DNA of 64,000 bases from positions 434,001 through 498,000 of the forward strand of contig CAKMVZ010000001.1 in NCBI GenBank assembly GCA_928721915.1. The letters are read 5' to 3'. The position numbers and the translations under genes were made by a program. Shown here one piece after another: positions 8,963 through 18,326 of the stretch. Source of the DNA: an uncultured Clostridia bacterium. Its GTDB lineage: Bacteria > Bacillota > Clostridia > TANB77 > CAG-508. Each line of letters begins with the position of its first letter. The first letter of the stretch is position 1. The notes under the pieces were generated by a model, which was not told the origin of the DNA, did no database searches, and worked only from the letters and a program-made list of their open reading frames with translations.

Positions 8963-9736
8963 TTATTTATATAACCTCCTTATATGTGAAAGCGCATTTT
9001 TTTCTATTCTTGAGACTTGGGCTTGGGAGATTCCTATTTCTTCTGCAACTTCCATTTGAGTTCTGCCTTTGAAGAATCTTTTGTTTATTATTGTTTTTTC
9101 TTTTTCTGATAAATGAGAGATTGCTTCTGAAATTGTAAGATTTTCTGCCCAGCTTTCATCAGTATTTTTTTTGTCTTTTACTTGATCCATAATATAAATA
9201 CTGTCGCTTCCATCATTGTAAACTGGTTCTTGAAGTGAAATTGGGTCTTGTATAGCATCTAAGCTTACTACAACTTCTTCTCTTTCGACATTTAAATCTT
9301 TTGCGATTTCATCAACAGTTGGTTCTTTACCTTTTTCTTTAGTTAACTTTTCTTTTGATTGTAAAACTTTATATGCTAAGTCTCTAATAGAACGGCTAAC
9401 TCTTACCATGTTATTATCTCTTAAGTATCTACGAATTTCTCCAATAATCATTGGAACGCAATATGTGCTCATCTGAACATCTAAATTTATATCAAAATTA
9501 TCAATGGCTTTTATTAGACCTATACAACCAATTTGAAATAAGTCGTCAGGATTTTCACCTCTGCCACCAAATCTTTGAATAACACTTAAAACTAATCTTA
9601 AATTTCCATTTATTAATTTTTCTCTAGCTGTTTCATCTCCAGCTTTCATTTTTAAAAATAATTCTCTATTTTCTGCGGCGTTTAATTTCGGTAATTTTGA
9701 AGTGTTAATATTTGCAATTTCCACTTTATTTATCAA
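8963..9736 (-). CDS. sigG: RNA polymerase sigma-G
   Basis: 257 residues from a TTG start (9736) after AGGAGG. Late forespore sigma factor: the N-terminal NKVEIANINTSKLP motif is characteristic of SigG; region 2 (NLRLVLSVIQRF, DLFQIGCIGLIKAIDNF) and region 4 (LSEKEKTIINKRFF, EIGISQAQVSRIEK) are complete. In most endospore formers sigG directly follows spoIIGA-sigE; here it is about 7 kb away on the opposite strand. No in-frame CGG. Confidence 0.92.
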   Translation of the reverse strand: MINKVEIANINTSKLPKLNAAENRELFLKMKAGDETAREKLINGNLRLVLSVIQRFGGRGENPDDLFQIGCIGLIKAIDNFDINLDVQMSTYCVPMIIGEIRRYLRDNNMVRVSRSIRDLAYKVLQSKEKLTKEKGKEPTVDEIAKDLNVEREEVVVSLDAIQDPISLQEPVYNDGSDSIYIMDQVKDKKNTDESWAENLTISEAISHLSEKEKTIINKRFFKGRTQMEVAEEIGISQAQVSRIEKNALSHIRRLYK

Positions 9737-9927
9737 AGTACTACCTCCTAGAAAATATTGATAATTTAATTATTTCCATTTTTAAGAGATTTATACTTTG
9801 ATTTTTCCTTTTTTATATAAATAAAGCTTGAAGCTTGTTGACATAAAATTGCGAAATATGATAAAATAATATTGAATTTTTACTTAACATGGGCTAATGG
9901 GAGTAACAATAAAGAGGAGGAGCATAA

Positions 9928-10434
9928 ATGATAATAACACTGTTGATGATTGTTACTTTCGTAGTAGGTTTCGTTTTTTCGTTTGGACCAAGTATTTTGA
10001 GTGCCTTTTTGACTCTTGTTGGGAGTTTTGAACGACTCTCATGGGTGAGTTTAATAGGCTTTGCAATTTTAACGCTGTATTGGATAATTTTGGCAATTAA
10101 TCTTTATCAGTATGCAAATGCTGAAAGAGAAAACGTGGAAGATGGTAATTTTGTCAAAGTTGGAAGAACGGCGCTGATTATAGGTGTGGTGCTCACTGCT
10201 TTATGGATTGCTCTGTTTGTTACAACAGATAAAGTAGCTATAGCTGCTGGTGATTTTAATGCATGGAGAGCAGAATATGCCTATAGATTGCAAGTTGCTC
10301 AAAAAATAGGTCATCTTCTTTTGGCATTTTCTGCTGGAATATTTGTATCTCTTTTTTCTAGAATGAAGAAACGTAAAAAGAAGAGTGCAAATTCTAGTCA
10401 AGAAAATAACGCCAGTCCGGGGCAAAAAAAGTAG
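9928..10434 (+). CDS. Four-helix membrane protein of unknown function
   Basis: 168 residues with about four hydrophobic segments (residues 1-30, 38-60, 82-105, 128-148) and a very basic, polar C-terminal tail rich in K, S, N and Q. ATG with RBS GAGGAGG. Base composition and codons (CTC, GTG, CGA, GCG) are less AT-biased than in the neighbours, as in purA and the beta-CASP gene, suggesting transfer. I do not recognise the family. Confidence 0.6.
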   Translation: MIITLLMIVTFVVGFVFSFGPSILSAFLTLVGSFERLSWVSLIGFAILTLYWIILAINLYQYANAERENVEDGNFVKVGRTALIIGVVLTALWIALFVTTDKVAIAAGDFNAWRAEYAYRLQVAQKIGHLLLAFSAGIFVSLFSRMKKRKKKSANSSQENNASPGQKK

Positions 10435-10492
10435 TAGTTCTTTTTCCCATAGCCCAGCTTTTTGGGACTTCCCGAGAAGTAAAAATTCAAAA

Positions 10493-10540
10493 GCTCTTAA
10501 GGTAAAGCTAAAACTGCATTTATCTTAAGAGCGATTTTTA
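10493..10540 (+). terminator. Terminator
   Basis: GCTCTTAAG (10493-10501) pairs with CTTAAGAGC (10524-10532), followed by ATTTTTATTT. Confidence 0.7.
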
Positions 10541-10579
10541 TTTAAAATTATATAAAAATAATATTATGAATTTAAAATA

Positions 10580-10820
10580 TTATATTTTAACTAAAATAAT
10601 ATCTTCTCCAATACAAACTATTTTATCCCATGGAATTGTTATATCGCTTGAACTTGAAAAAAATCCAAATAATTTATTTGTACTTCCTGGAACTATTATA
10701 GAAGTTATTGTTCCTGTAGCTAAGTCTGCTGTAACATCTTGAACATAGCCGAAGTCTTTTTGCATCAGTTATATTAATTACTTCTTTATGTTTAAAATCT
10801 AGACCTTTATTATTAATCAT
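10580..10820 (-). CDS. YlmC/YmxH-family PRC-barrel protein, CGG +1 shift
   Basis: Read on the minus strand from ATG at 10820: MINNKGLDFKHKEVINITD, then KRLGYVQDV after skipping the C of the CGG at 10751-10749. The rest continues TGTITSIIVPG and IPWDKIVCIGEDIILV. The full 79 residues match the YlmC/YmxH sporulation-linked PRC-barrel family, whose signature is DxxxGKRLGxVxD. Without the shift the conserved N-terminus is lost. The site reads CGGC, so the glycine codon is GGC. It is the only site found on the minus strand. Confidence 0.82.
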
Positions 10821-10966
10821 AAAATATATTCCTCTATTTAATATATTTAGATTTTTTAGGATATCTATAAACCTTAATAGTTTCTTATAAAAATATATTA
10901 AAAAAATGTATAAGTATTACTTTTTTGGAAAAATTATCTATTAAAGAATAAAAATCGGAGGGGTTT

Positions 10967-11296
10967 ATGCAAAATAGTAAATTAAAAAATAGCATAGTTT
11001 TAAGAGGAATGGCTTCAAATGTTGTTGATGAGGCAATAGTTATTTTAAAACCTAATATTAAGATAAAAAATTTTCAAAAAGTAAAAAATCAAAAAATAAG
11101 TAAAGAATCAAATGGAAAAGATTTTATTGTGAAAGAAGCGGAAAATGTTATAAATGAGTATATAAATAAACTTAATGAAAAATCTTCAAAAAATAAAATT
11201 TCAAAATTAGAAAATAAAATAAAAATTTTAAGGATTACAAACATTATGTTTTTCGTAATTTTAATAATAAGTATATTAATTTCAAAATTAATTTAA
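10967..11296 (+). CDS. Small protein with C-terminal membrane anchor
   Basis: 109 residues, ATG with RBS GGAGGGG. The N-terminal half is basic and polar, residues 55-80 are likely coiled coil (LNEKSSKNKISKLENKIK), and the last 20 residues form one hydrophobic helix. It precedes the spoIVFA-like gene by about 150 bases. I do not recognise it. Confidence 0.5.
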   Translation: MQNSKLKNSIVLRGMASNVVDEAIVILKPNIKIKNFQKVKNQKISKESNGKDFIVKEAENVINEYINKLNEKSSKNKISKLENKIKILRITNIMFFVILIISILISKLI

Positions 11297-11446
11297 AAAA
11301 ATTATAAAATTCTTGGCGAAAGTCAGGAATTTTTTTGTACTTATATAAACATATAAAAGGATTGTGGTGTGTGAAAAATTCATAAATAGTTAGTTCTTTT
11401 TTTGTACTATTAGAATATATTTTAATTAAAAGGAGGGGCAAGTTAC

Positions 11447-12317
11447 ATGGAAAGAGCAATATCAGAAATGGAAAGAATAAAAAGAGCAGAGGAAATATAT
11501 TCAAAAAGAAGAAATAATGATGAAATAAGTAAAAATGAAATGAGAACAAAAAATATTTATAAAAATTTATTCCAGTTTTTGTTACTTATTAATATAGCGA
11601 TAATAGTTGTTGCTTTTCAAAATAGAGAATATATTTTTTCAGAAGAATTTATTAAACAGGTAAATTCTTATAATATTAATGTAAAAGAAAAAATTGAAGA
11701 ATTTACATCTGGTTCTTCTAAAGAAGATGAAAATATTGATAATAAAAACGAAGCTAGTAATACAAATATTACTAATACTGCAAATACTGTAAGCTCTACA
11801 AGTGAAAATGTTTCTGAAAAAGCAGAACAAGCGTCACAAGTAACAGAAAAGCAGCAAGGAGCACTAGTTGAAAATGAGGCAAAAGTAGAATTATCTCAAA
11901 TGGAACTAGACGCTAAAGCTATTTTAGAAAATTATTCAATAATTTTGCCAGTAAATGGAACAAAAACATCAGGTTTTGGAGAAAGAGAATCTACTAATCC
12001 AATAGTTACTCCAAATCATACTGGTGTTGATATTGCAGCAGTAACTGGAACCCCAATAAAAGCAGCTCATTCAGGAATTGTAACTCAAGTTTCAAAAGAG
12101 GGGGATTATGGAGAACATTTAAGGATAACGATTGATAATTTAACAACCCTTTATGCACATTGCTCAAAGATTTATGTGACAGAAGGACAAGAGGTTAAAC
12201 AGGGGGATTTAGTAGCAGAGGTTCGGAAGTACAGGAAATTCAACTGGTCCACATTTGCATTTTGGAATTAGTTATGAAAATAGAGATGTAGATCCAGAAC
12301 TTATTGTTAAAATTTAG
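11447..12317 (+). CDS. spoIVFA: Membrane-anchored M23 (LytM) protein, SpoIVFA-like, CGG +1 shift
   Basis: 289 residues: basic cytoplasmic N-terminus, one membrane helix (about 45-62), an acidic Asn/Thr-rich linker, then a LytM/M23 domain (from about 165) with TSGFGERES, NHTGVDIAA (His and Asp zinc ligands) and LYAHCSKIYV. The frame breaks at CGG 12224-12226; skipping the C restores EVGSTGNSTGPHLHFGI, which contains the HxH zinc motif, and a stop at 12315-12317. The neighbouring SpoIVFB metalloprotease gene, 8 bases downstream, points to SpoIVFA, the regulator of pro-sigma-K processing. The intact zinc ligands would also fit SpoIIQ. Confidence 0.75.
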
Positions 12318-12325
12318 GGGATAAT

Positions 12326-12886
12326 ATGATATATATAGTTTTTTTTATTTCAATTACAGCTCATGAGATAGGTCATTTGGTTACATCAAAAATATTTAAT
12401 GTAAGAATTGGAAAACCTAGGCTTGGAATTTTTGGTTATTCAATAAAAGAGTTAAAACCAATTAATTTTAATAAACCAATACATAAAATTTTAGTATTTT
12501 TATCAGGGCCAATTTTTAATTTATTTTTAGCTATATTTTTTTATAAAATAGAAGTGCCATATAAATTAAAGTTTTATATGTTTTATACCAATTTATTTTT
12601 GTGTATAATTAATTTGTTACCAATATTACCACTAGACGGAGCAAATATTTTAAAATGTTTATTAGAAAAAAGATTTGAATATAAAATTTCTAGTGAAATT
12701 GTATTATTAATAAGTAAAATTATATTGATTTTGCTAAGTTTAATATATTGTTTTGCCATTTTTTATCTAAAAAATGTTTGGATTTTTTGCATAATAATTT
12801 ATTTATGGATTTTATATTTTAAAGAAGAGAAAAAGTTTGAATTATATTTAAAGATCTTAAATAAAGTTAAAGATTTAAAAGTATAA
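12326..12886 (+). CDS. spoIVFB: SpoIVFB-like site-2 metalloprotease (M50)
   Basis: 186 residues. AHEIGHLVTSK near residue 12 is the HExGH zinc motif embedded in the first membrane helix, and LLPILPLDGANIL near residue 103 is the third-ligand Asp motif of M50 intramembrane proteases. About five hydrophobic segments. SpoIVFB cleaves pro-sigma-K in the outer forespore membrane. Paired with the upstream M23 gene as in the spoIVF operon. No in-frame CGG. Confidence 0.82.
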   Translation: MIYIVFFISITAHEIGHLVTSKIFNVRIGKPRLGIFGYSIKELKPINFNKPIHKILVFLSGPIFNLFLAIFFYKIEVPYKLKFYMFYTNLFLCIINLLPILPLDGANILKCLLEKRFEYKISSEIVLLISKIILILLSLIYCFAIFYLKNVWIFCIIIYLWILYFKEEKKFELYLKILNKVKDLKV

Positions 12887-13015
12887 TTTATGTAATAGAG
12901 TAAAATTAGAGTTTTTAAAATAAAGAAATAACGCTTATTTGCTTTTAAAATTAGAAAGATGAATGGATGAAAAGACAAAATTAGCTATGAATTTTAAATT
13001 TAAACTAAAAAATGC

Positions 13016-13044
13016 TTGCTATTGCTGGAATTTTGTGCTAAAAT
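13016..13044 (+). promoter_or_regulatory. SigA-type promoter of the rpsF operon
   Basis: TTGCTA (13016-13021), a 17-base spacer and TAAAAT (13039-13044). About 95 bases of leader follow, containing a possible hairpin (CATAT ... ATATG at about 13092-13109) before the RBS AGGAGGTG. A ribosomal-protein-binding leader is possible but I cannot show it. Confidence 0.55.
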
Positions 13045-13141
13045 AATATGCGTGATATTAAAGCTAAATAAAATAAGCTTTAAATCCTTACTCATATGGG
13101 GGACAATATGGGTTTTATATCCAAAAGGAGGTGAAAGAATA

Positions 13142-13429
13142 ATGAATAAATATGAAACAGTATTCATTATTGATCAAAAAGTTGAGGAGGCTGGAATTAA
13201 AGAATTAATTCAAAAATTCTCTGATTTGATTAATAGTGATGGAAAAGTTGAAGAAGTTAACGAAATGGGAAAAAGAAAGCTTGCTTATGAAATAAAGAAA
13301 AATAAAGAAGCTTATTATGTAGCTATTAATTTTGAAGCAAACCCATCATTAATCAAAGAACTTGAAAGAGTTTATAGAATAACTGATGAAGTTATCAAAT
13401 TTATAGTAATTAGAAAAGATGAAGAATAG
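13142..13429 (+). CDS. rpsF: Ribosomal protein S6
   Basis: 95 residues: MNKYETVFIIDQKVEE opening, central KLAYEIKKNKEAYYVAINFEA, ending VIKFIVIRKDEE, all typical of bS6. The start at 13142 is chosen over an upstream in-frame ATG because AGGAGGTG lies just before it and S6 proteins begin MxKYE. First gene of the conserved rpsF-ssb-rpsR operon. Confidence 0.95.
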   Translation: MNKYETVFIIDQKVEEAGIKELIQKFSDLINSDGKVEEVNEMGKRKLAYEIKKNKEAYYVAINFEANPSLIKELERVYRITDEVIKFIVIRKDEE

Positions 13430-13452
13430 TTCTAAGATTTAAGAGGTGAAAT

Positions 13453-13881
13453 ATGAATAAAGTAATTTTATTAGGTAGACTTACAAAGGATCCAGAAGTT
13501 AGATATACTCAAAACAATAATACTTTAGTTGCAAGCTTTAGTTTAGCAGTAAATAGAAGATTTGTAGCTCAAGGACAAGAAAGACAAGCTGATTTTTTCA
13601 ATATTGTTGCATGGAGTAAACTAGGAGAATTTTGTAGTAAATATTTCAAAAAAGGTCAACAAGTAGCTATTGTAGGTAGATTACAAAATAGATCTTGGGA
13701 TGATGACCAAGGAACTAAACATTATATAACTGAAATAATAGCTGAAGAAGCATATTTTGCAGATAGTAAAAGAGAAAATGGTGGGGACTCATCTAATAGT
13801 TTTGAAAATACTTTTGGAACAAACATATCAGAAAGTTCTGAATTTCAAGTAAATTCTTCAGATGACGATTTACCATTTTAA
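13453..13881 (+). CDS. ssb: Single-stranded DNA-binding protein
   Basis: 142 residues. The OB-fold covers about residues 1-105 (MNKVILLGRLTKDPEVRYT, FFNIVAWSKLGEF, GQQVAIVGRLQNRSW). A polar linker leads to the acidic C-terminal tip DDDLPF, which recruits replication and repair partners. Lies between rpsF and rpsR as in other Firmicutes. Confidence 0.95.
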   Translation: MNKVILLGRLTKDPEVRYTQNNNTLVASFSLAVNRRFVAQGQERQADFFNIVAWSKLGEFCSKYFKKGQQVAIVGRLQNRSWDDDQGTKHYITEIIAEEAYFADSKRENGGDSSNSFENTFGTNISESSEFQVNSSDDDLPF

Positions 13882-13908
13882 AAAGATTTAAGATGGGAGG
13901 TATTTTAA

Positions 13909-14187
13909 ATGGCTGATAAAAAACAAGCAAAAAGAAGAAATAATAATCAAGACGATGATTTTAATCCAAAATTTAAAAAAGTAAAGAAAAAAGTTTGTGT
14001 ATTATGTAGTGATAAAAATTTTGTTTTAGATTATAAAAATGCAGATCAATTAAAGAAATTTATAAATGAAAAAGGTAAAATATTACCAAGAAGAGCAACA
14101 GGTGCTTGTGCAAAACATCAAAGATTTATAACATTAGCAGTTAAAAGAGCAAGACATATTGCTATAATACCATATACAACAGACTAA
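13909..14187 (+). CDS. rpsR: Ribosomal protein S18
   Basis: 92 residues. A basic N-terminal extension precedes VCVLCSDKNFVLDYKNADQL and the core ILPRRATGACAKHQRFIT and VKRARHIAIIPYT, the bS18 signature. Two cysteines (CVLC) and one in the core (GACAKH) fit the zinc-containing form. Followed by a strong terminator. Confidence 0.95.
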   Translation: MADKKQAKRRNNNQDDDFNPKFKKVKKKVCVLCSDKNFVLDYKNADQLKKFINEKGKILPRRATGACAKHQRFITLAVKRARHIAIIPYTTD

Positions 14188-14194
14188 TTTAGTA

Positions 14195-14237
14195 AAACCT
14201 AACATGAAATTAAAAATCATGTTAGGTTTTTTGTTTT
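14195..14237 (+). terminator. Terminator of rpsF-ssb-rpsR
   Basis: AAACCTAACATGA (14195-14207) pairs with TCATGTTAGGTTT (14217-14229), followed by a T-rich run. Confidence 0.9.
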
Positions 14238-14365
14238 TTTTAATAATTTTAGCTTATTTTGTATTAAAATGTATTGAAAAATGAGCAATTTTATTATAGA
14301 ATAAGAAAGATTAAAAAAGCATAAAAAATATGCTTTATTATTTGCTTATTTTAGGAGGAAAAAAT

Positions 14366-15283
14366 ATGGAAAAAATTTTAGTTTTTGGTCACAAAAATCC
14401 AGATACAGATTCAATTACATCAAGTATTGTTATGGCAAATTTTGAAAAAAAATTAGGAAATGATGCAAAAGCATGCAGACTAGGAAATATAAATAAAGAA
14501 ACAGAATATGTTTTAAATTATTTAGGAATTGAAGTTCCAGAATTAATTGAAAGTATACCAGATGGCTCAAATGTTATATTAGTTGATCATAATAGTCAAG
14601 AAGAGTCAATAAGTAATTTAGATAATTTAAATATTTTAAAAGTTGTAGATCATCATAAAGTAGCGTTATCAACTTCATATCCATTATATTATAGAGCAGA
14701 ACCAGTTGGATGTACTGAAACTGTTTTATATAAAATGTATAATGAATATGGCGTAAAAATAGATAAAGAAATTGCTAGTTTAATGTTATCTGCAATAATT
14801 TCAGATACTCTTTTATTAAAATCTCCAACAACAACAGATGAAGATAGAAAAGCAGTTAAGGAATTATCAGAAATTTCTGGATTAAATCCAGAAACTTATG
14901 GGTTAGACATGTTAAAAGCAGGAACAGACTTAAGTTCTTTTAGTATTGAAGAAATTTTAAAATTAGATGCAAAACAAGCAACTTTAAAAGATACTAAAGC
15001 AATTATAAATCAAGTAAATACAGCTTCTATAGAAGAAGTTATGAAAATGAAAAAAGAATTAGAAGCAGGAATGGAAAAAATAATTGAAAAAGAAAATTTA
15101 GATTTATTTATGCTTTTAATTACAGATATTGTAAATAGCAATTCACAAGTAATAGCTCTTGGAAAAGCAGCAAATTTAATTGAAAAATCTTACAATGTTA
15201 AATTAGAGGATAATACAGCTTTATTAAAAGGAATAGTTTCTAGAAAAAAACAAGTTATTCCAGTTTTAACTGAAAATGCTTAA
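14366..15283 (+). CDS. ppaC: Manganese-dependent inorganic pyrophosphatase (DHH family)
   Basis: 305 residues from ATG 14366, preceded by AGGAGG. Motifs of family II pyrophosphatase in order: FGHKNPDTDS, VDHNSQEES, VVDHHKV (DHH) and a C-terminal DHHA2 domain ending RKKQVIPVL. Hydrolyses pyrophosphate from biosynthetic reactions in the cytoplasm. No in-frame CGG. Confidence 0.92.
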   Translation: MEKILVFGHKNPDTDSITSSIVMANFEKKLGNDAKACRLGNINKETEYVLNYLGIEVPELIESIPDGSNVILVDHNSQEESISNLDNLNILKVVDHHKVALSTSYPLYYRAEPVGCTETVLYKMYNEYGVKIDKEIASLMLSAIISDTLLLKSPTTTDEDRKAVKELSEISGLNPETYGLDMLKAGTDLSSFSIEEILKLDAKQATLKDTKAIINQVNTASIEEVMKMKKELEAGMEKIIEKENLDLFMLLITDIVNSNSQVIALGKAANLIEKSYNVKLEDNTALLKGIVSRKKQVIPVLTENA

Positions 15284-15307
15284 GTAAAAAATTTTTAAGG
15301 AGGAAAA

Positions 15308-15805
15308 ATGATATTACATATTGTTATGGTAGAGCCAGAAATTCCTCAAAATACAGGAAATATTGCAAGAACATGTGCGATTTTAGGAGCAAAATTACAT
15401 TTAGTTCATCCTTTAGGATTTGAAATTACAGAAAAAGCAGTAAGAAGGTCTGGACTAGATTATTGGGATAAATTGGAAATAGAAGAACATGATAATTTAG
15501 AAAGTTTTTTGGAAAAATATAAACCAGAAGAAAATAATATGTTTTTTGCTACAACTAAAGGTAAAAATATCTATTCAGATGTTGATTATAGTAAAATGAA
15601 TGAAGTATTTTTACTTTTTGGAAAAGAAACTAAAGGTCTACCAGAAGAGTTGTTAAAAAAATATTTAAATAAAACAATTAGGATTCCTATGAGGGAAACT
15701 TTAAGATCTCTTAATCTATCCAATTCAGTTGCAATTATTAGTTATGAAGTTGAAAGACAAAGAGGCTTTGAGAGATTAGAAGGAATCTCAAGTTATTTTG
15801 GCTAG
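15308..15805 (+). CDS. trmL: tRNA (cytidine/uridine-34 2'-O)-methyltransferase (SPOUT family)
   Basis: 165 residues. EPEIPQNTGNIARTCA near the N-terminus, FGKETKGLP near residue 106 and IPMRETLRSLNLSNSVAII near residue 128 are the three SpoU/TrmL motifs, with the knotted SAM-binding site at the C-terminus. It methylates the wobble ribose of certain tRNA-Leu species in the family. Confidence 0.9.
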   Translation: MILHIVMVEPEIPQNTGNIARTCAILGAKLHLVHPLGFEITEKAVRRSGLDYWDKLEIEEHDNLESFLEKYKPEENNMFFATTKGKNIYSDVDYSKMNEVFLLFGKETKGLPEELLKKYLNKTIRIPMRETLRSLNLSNSVAIISYEVERQRGFERLEGISSYFG

Positions 15806-15810
15806 TTTAA

Positions 15811-15924
15811 ACGAGAAGCGGTTTTTCTAGTACATTTTTTCTTGGTCGGAGTCGAATCAACGTATACTAAGTACGTCTCATCGACATCCTCGGTCGAAAA
15901 AATGCACATCTTACTACTTCTTGT
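15811..15924. repeat. Long imperfect palindrome between trmL and the cyclophilin gene
   Basis: The left half (from ACGAGAAGCGG to GTCGGAGTCGA) and right half (from TCGACATCC to CTTCTTGT) are imperfect reverse complements over about 45 bases each, around a central ACGTA ... TACGT. Composition is markedly more GC-rich than the neighbourhood. It could be a miniature palindromic repeat element or a structured RNA. No gene in it. Confidence 0.65.
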
Positions 15925-15965
15925 CCAAGCTATGGAATAAATCGTATTTAAAGGAGGAAAGATTT

Positions 15966-16781
15966 TTGAAAAGATTTGCAAAAATTTTCTTGATAATTTT
16001 ATTATTAATAATAATGTTATTTAGTTTAACTGCATGTGGTGAAGAGGAAAATTCTACTACTACTGAGTCAAACTCACAATCAAATTCTAATTCTAAAGGA
16101 GAAAATGTAATGACAGAAGCAGAGAAATTTAAAAATGAACTTAAAAATTTATCAGTAGAAGAAGTTAAGCAAAATGGTGCAGCCCAATTTGCTGAGCCAG
16201 AAGAAGGAGATACAATTGCTATTTTGCATATTGAAGGCTATGGAGATGTAAAAATAAAATTTTTTGAGAATATTGCACCAAAAGCTTGTGAAAACTTTAT
16301 TACTCATGCAAAAGAAGGATATTATAATGGCTTAACTTTTCATAGAGTAATTGAAGAATTTATGATTCAAGGAGGAGATCCGTTAGGAAATGGAACAGGA
16401 GGAGAAAGCATTTGGGGAGAAGATTTTGGAGAAGAATTATCACCAACTGTTTTACCTTACAAGGGTGCTCTTTGCATGGCAAGTAGAGGTACAGGAACAA
16501 AATCAATTGGAAGTCAATTTTTCATAGTTCAAGCAAATTATAATGAGGAAATGGAGCAATATTTATCTTATTATGGATATTCAAATTTATTAGAATCATA
16601 TAAACAATATAGTGGAGATTTATTTGATTTGGCTATTTCATATCAATATACTACATTTGGTCAAGTAATCGAAGGATTAGATGTAGTAGATAAAATTGCT
16701 GCAACAGAAACAGATACAAATGATAAACCAGTTTCAGATGTTAAGATTTCATCAATTGAAATAACAACATATTCAAAATAA
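15966..16781 (+). CDS. Lipoprotein peptidyl-prolyl isomerase (cyclophilin type)
   Basis: 271 residues from the TTG at 15966, chosen because GGAGG lies 8 bases upstream and the resulting N-terminus is a lipoprotein signal: basic LKRF, a hydrophobic stretch, then the lipobox LTAC. A Ser/Asn-rich linker leads to the cyclophilin domain (about 75-270) with FHRVIEEFMIQGGDP, ASRGTGTKSIGSQFFIV and FGQVIEGLDVVDKI. Predicted to fold proteins on the outer face of the membrane. Confidence 0.88.
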   Translation: MKRFAKIFLIILLLIIMLFSLTACGEEENSTTTESNSQSNSNSKGENVMTEAEKFKNELKNLSVEEVKQNGAAQFAEPEEGDTIAILHIEGYGDVKIKFFENIAPKACENFITHAKEGYYNGLTFHRVIEEFMIQGGDPLGNGTGGESIWGEDFGEELSPTVLPYKGALCMASRGTGTKSIGSQFFIVQANYNEEMEQYLSYYGYSNLLESYKQYSGDLFDLAISYQYTTFGQVIEGLDVVDKIAATETDTNDKPVSDVKISSIEITTYSK

Positions 16782-16799
16782 ATTTAAAGGTATAAACAG

Positions 16800-18326
16800 A
16801 TGAATAAATTAAAAAAATGCCTAAAATGTGCAACTTTTATTATGATAATTATTTTTATATTGATAGAAAGTTTTTTGATTTTAAAAAAAGAATTTCAAAA
16901 TGATACTTTTTATAGTATAAAAATTGGAGAATATTTAACTCAAAATGGGATTAATAGTTTAAAAACAGATGTGTTTTCATGGCATAAAAATTTAAGCTAT
17001 TGTAATCCACATTGGCTAAACGATATACTGATTTATTTTAGTTTTAGTTTAGGAAATTTTTTAGGAGTATATATTTTAACATATATTGAAGTTGTAATTT
17101 TAGGTATTTTAATTTTTTATATTAGTTATAAAGAAAGCAAAAATAAATGGATTTCTGTAATTTTTACTTTAATTTCTATTTATTTATTGCAAAGCTTTTT
17201 AGCTGCTAGAGCGCAACTTATAAGTTATATAATTTTTATTTTAGAAGTATTTTTTATAAGAAAATATATAGAAAAACCTAAAAAAAGATATGCAATATTT
17301 TTGTTTATTTTAGCTTTAATACTTGCTAATACTCATTCTGCAGTATTTCCAATTTATTTGGTTTTATTTTTACCATTTATAGTAGAAGGAATAATTGCAA
17401 AAATATTAAAAAAAGATAAAGTAATTTTTAATAAAATAGTAATTAATCAAAATAATAATTTTAAAAAGCTTTTAATAGTTTTTTTAATAGTTTCACTAAT
17501 TGGTTTAATTAATCCATTTGGACCAACTTCTTATACATATATTTTAAAAAGCGTTTTAGGAACTACAATGGATTATTTAAATGAGCATAAACCAGTAACT
17601 TTTGAATATTTATGGGAAAATAAACCGTATATAATAGCATATCTTGCTAGTTTATTTATTTTAATATGCCCTAAACAGAAAGTAAAACTATGTGATATTT
17701 TTTTAAGCATAGGGCTTATTATTTTGAGCATATTGGGAGTTAGGCAATTAGCAATTTTTATTGTTGTAAGTTCAAGCTTTTGGGCGAAATATATTGAAGA
17801 AATAAAAAATAATTTTTTAAAATTAAAAATTTTTAAAGGTGAAAAGTTTTTGATATTAAGAAGTTTAGGTACAATTTTTATAATTTTTACTATTTTTTTA
17901 ATGTCTTTTAAATATTATCAAGTTTATAAAGATAAAGATTTTGTAGAAGAAGATTCATATCCAGTTAAAGCTTCAAAATGGATAAAAGAGAATTTAAATC
18001 TTAAAAACTTAAGGATTTATAATAATTATACAGACGGAAGTTATTTAGTTTTTGCCGGAATTCCGAATTTTATAGATACAAGATGTGATTTATTTACAGC
18101 TGAATTTAATTCTAGTTTAAAAAAGAATGAAGATATTTTTTCTGATTCTATGAAAGTTCAGGAAAATCCTTCAAAATATAAAGAAATATTTGAAAAATAT
18201 GATATAAATGCAGCATTAGTTAATAAAAATTCTTTTTATCTTTATGATATAGGTTTTGATGAAGAATTTAAAAATGTATATGAAGATGAAAATTATATTG
18301 TCTATATAAAAGGAGATTTTAGATGA
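16800..18326 (+). CDS. Polytopic membrane protein, GT-C-like
   Basis: 508 residues with about ten hydrophobic helices over residues 1-380 and a soluble C-terminal part of about 130 residues (ASKWIKENL, RIYNNYTDGSYLVFAG, FIDTRCDLF). The architecture (multi-TM with an extracytoplasmic C-terminal domain, early acidic NDTFYSIKIGEYL and HWLNDIL) resembles GT-C lipid-linked glycosyltransferases. I infer only the general class. It overlaps the next gene by 4 bases (ATGA). Confidence 0.6.
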   Translation: MNKLKKCLKCATFIMIIIFILIESFLILKKEFQNDTFYSIKIGEYLTQNGINSLKTDVFSWHKNLSYCNPHWLNDILIYFSFSLGNFLGVYILTYIEVVILGILIFYISYKESKNKWISVIFTLISIYLLQSFLAARAQLISYIIFILEVFFIRKYIEKPKKRYAIFLFILALILANTHSAVFPIYLVLFLPFIVEGIIAKILKKDKVIFNKIVINQNNNFKKLLIVFLIVSLIGLINPFGPTSYTYILKSVLGTTMDYLNEHKPVTFEYLWENKPYIIAYLASLFILICPKQKVKLCDIFLSIGLIILSILGVRQLAIFIVVSSSFWAKYIEEIKNNFLKLKIFKGEKFLILRSLGTIFIIFTIFLMSFKYYQVYKDKDFVEEDSYPVKASKWIKENLNLKNLRIYNNYTDGSYLVFAGIPNFIDTRCDLFTAEFNSSLKKNEDIFSDSMKVQENPSKYKEIFEKYDINAALVNKNSFYLYDIGFDEEFKNVYEDENYIVYIKGDFR

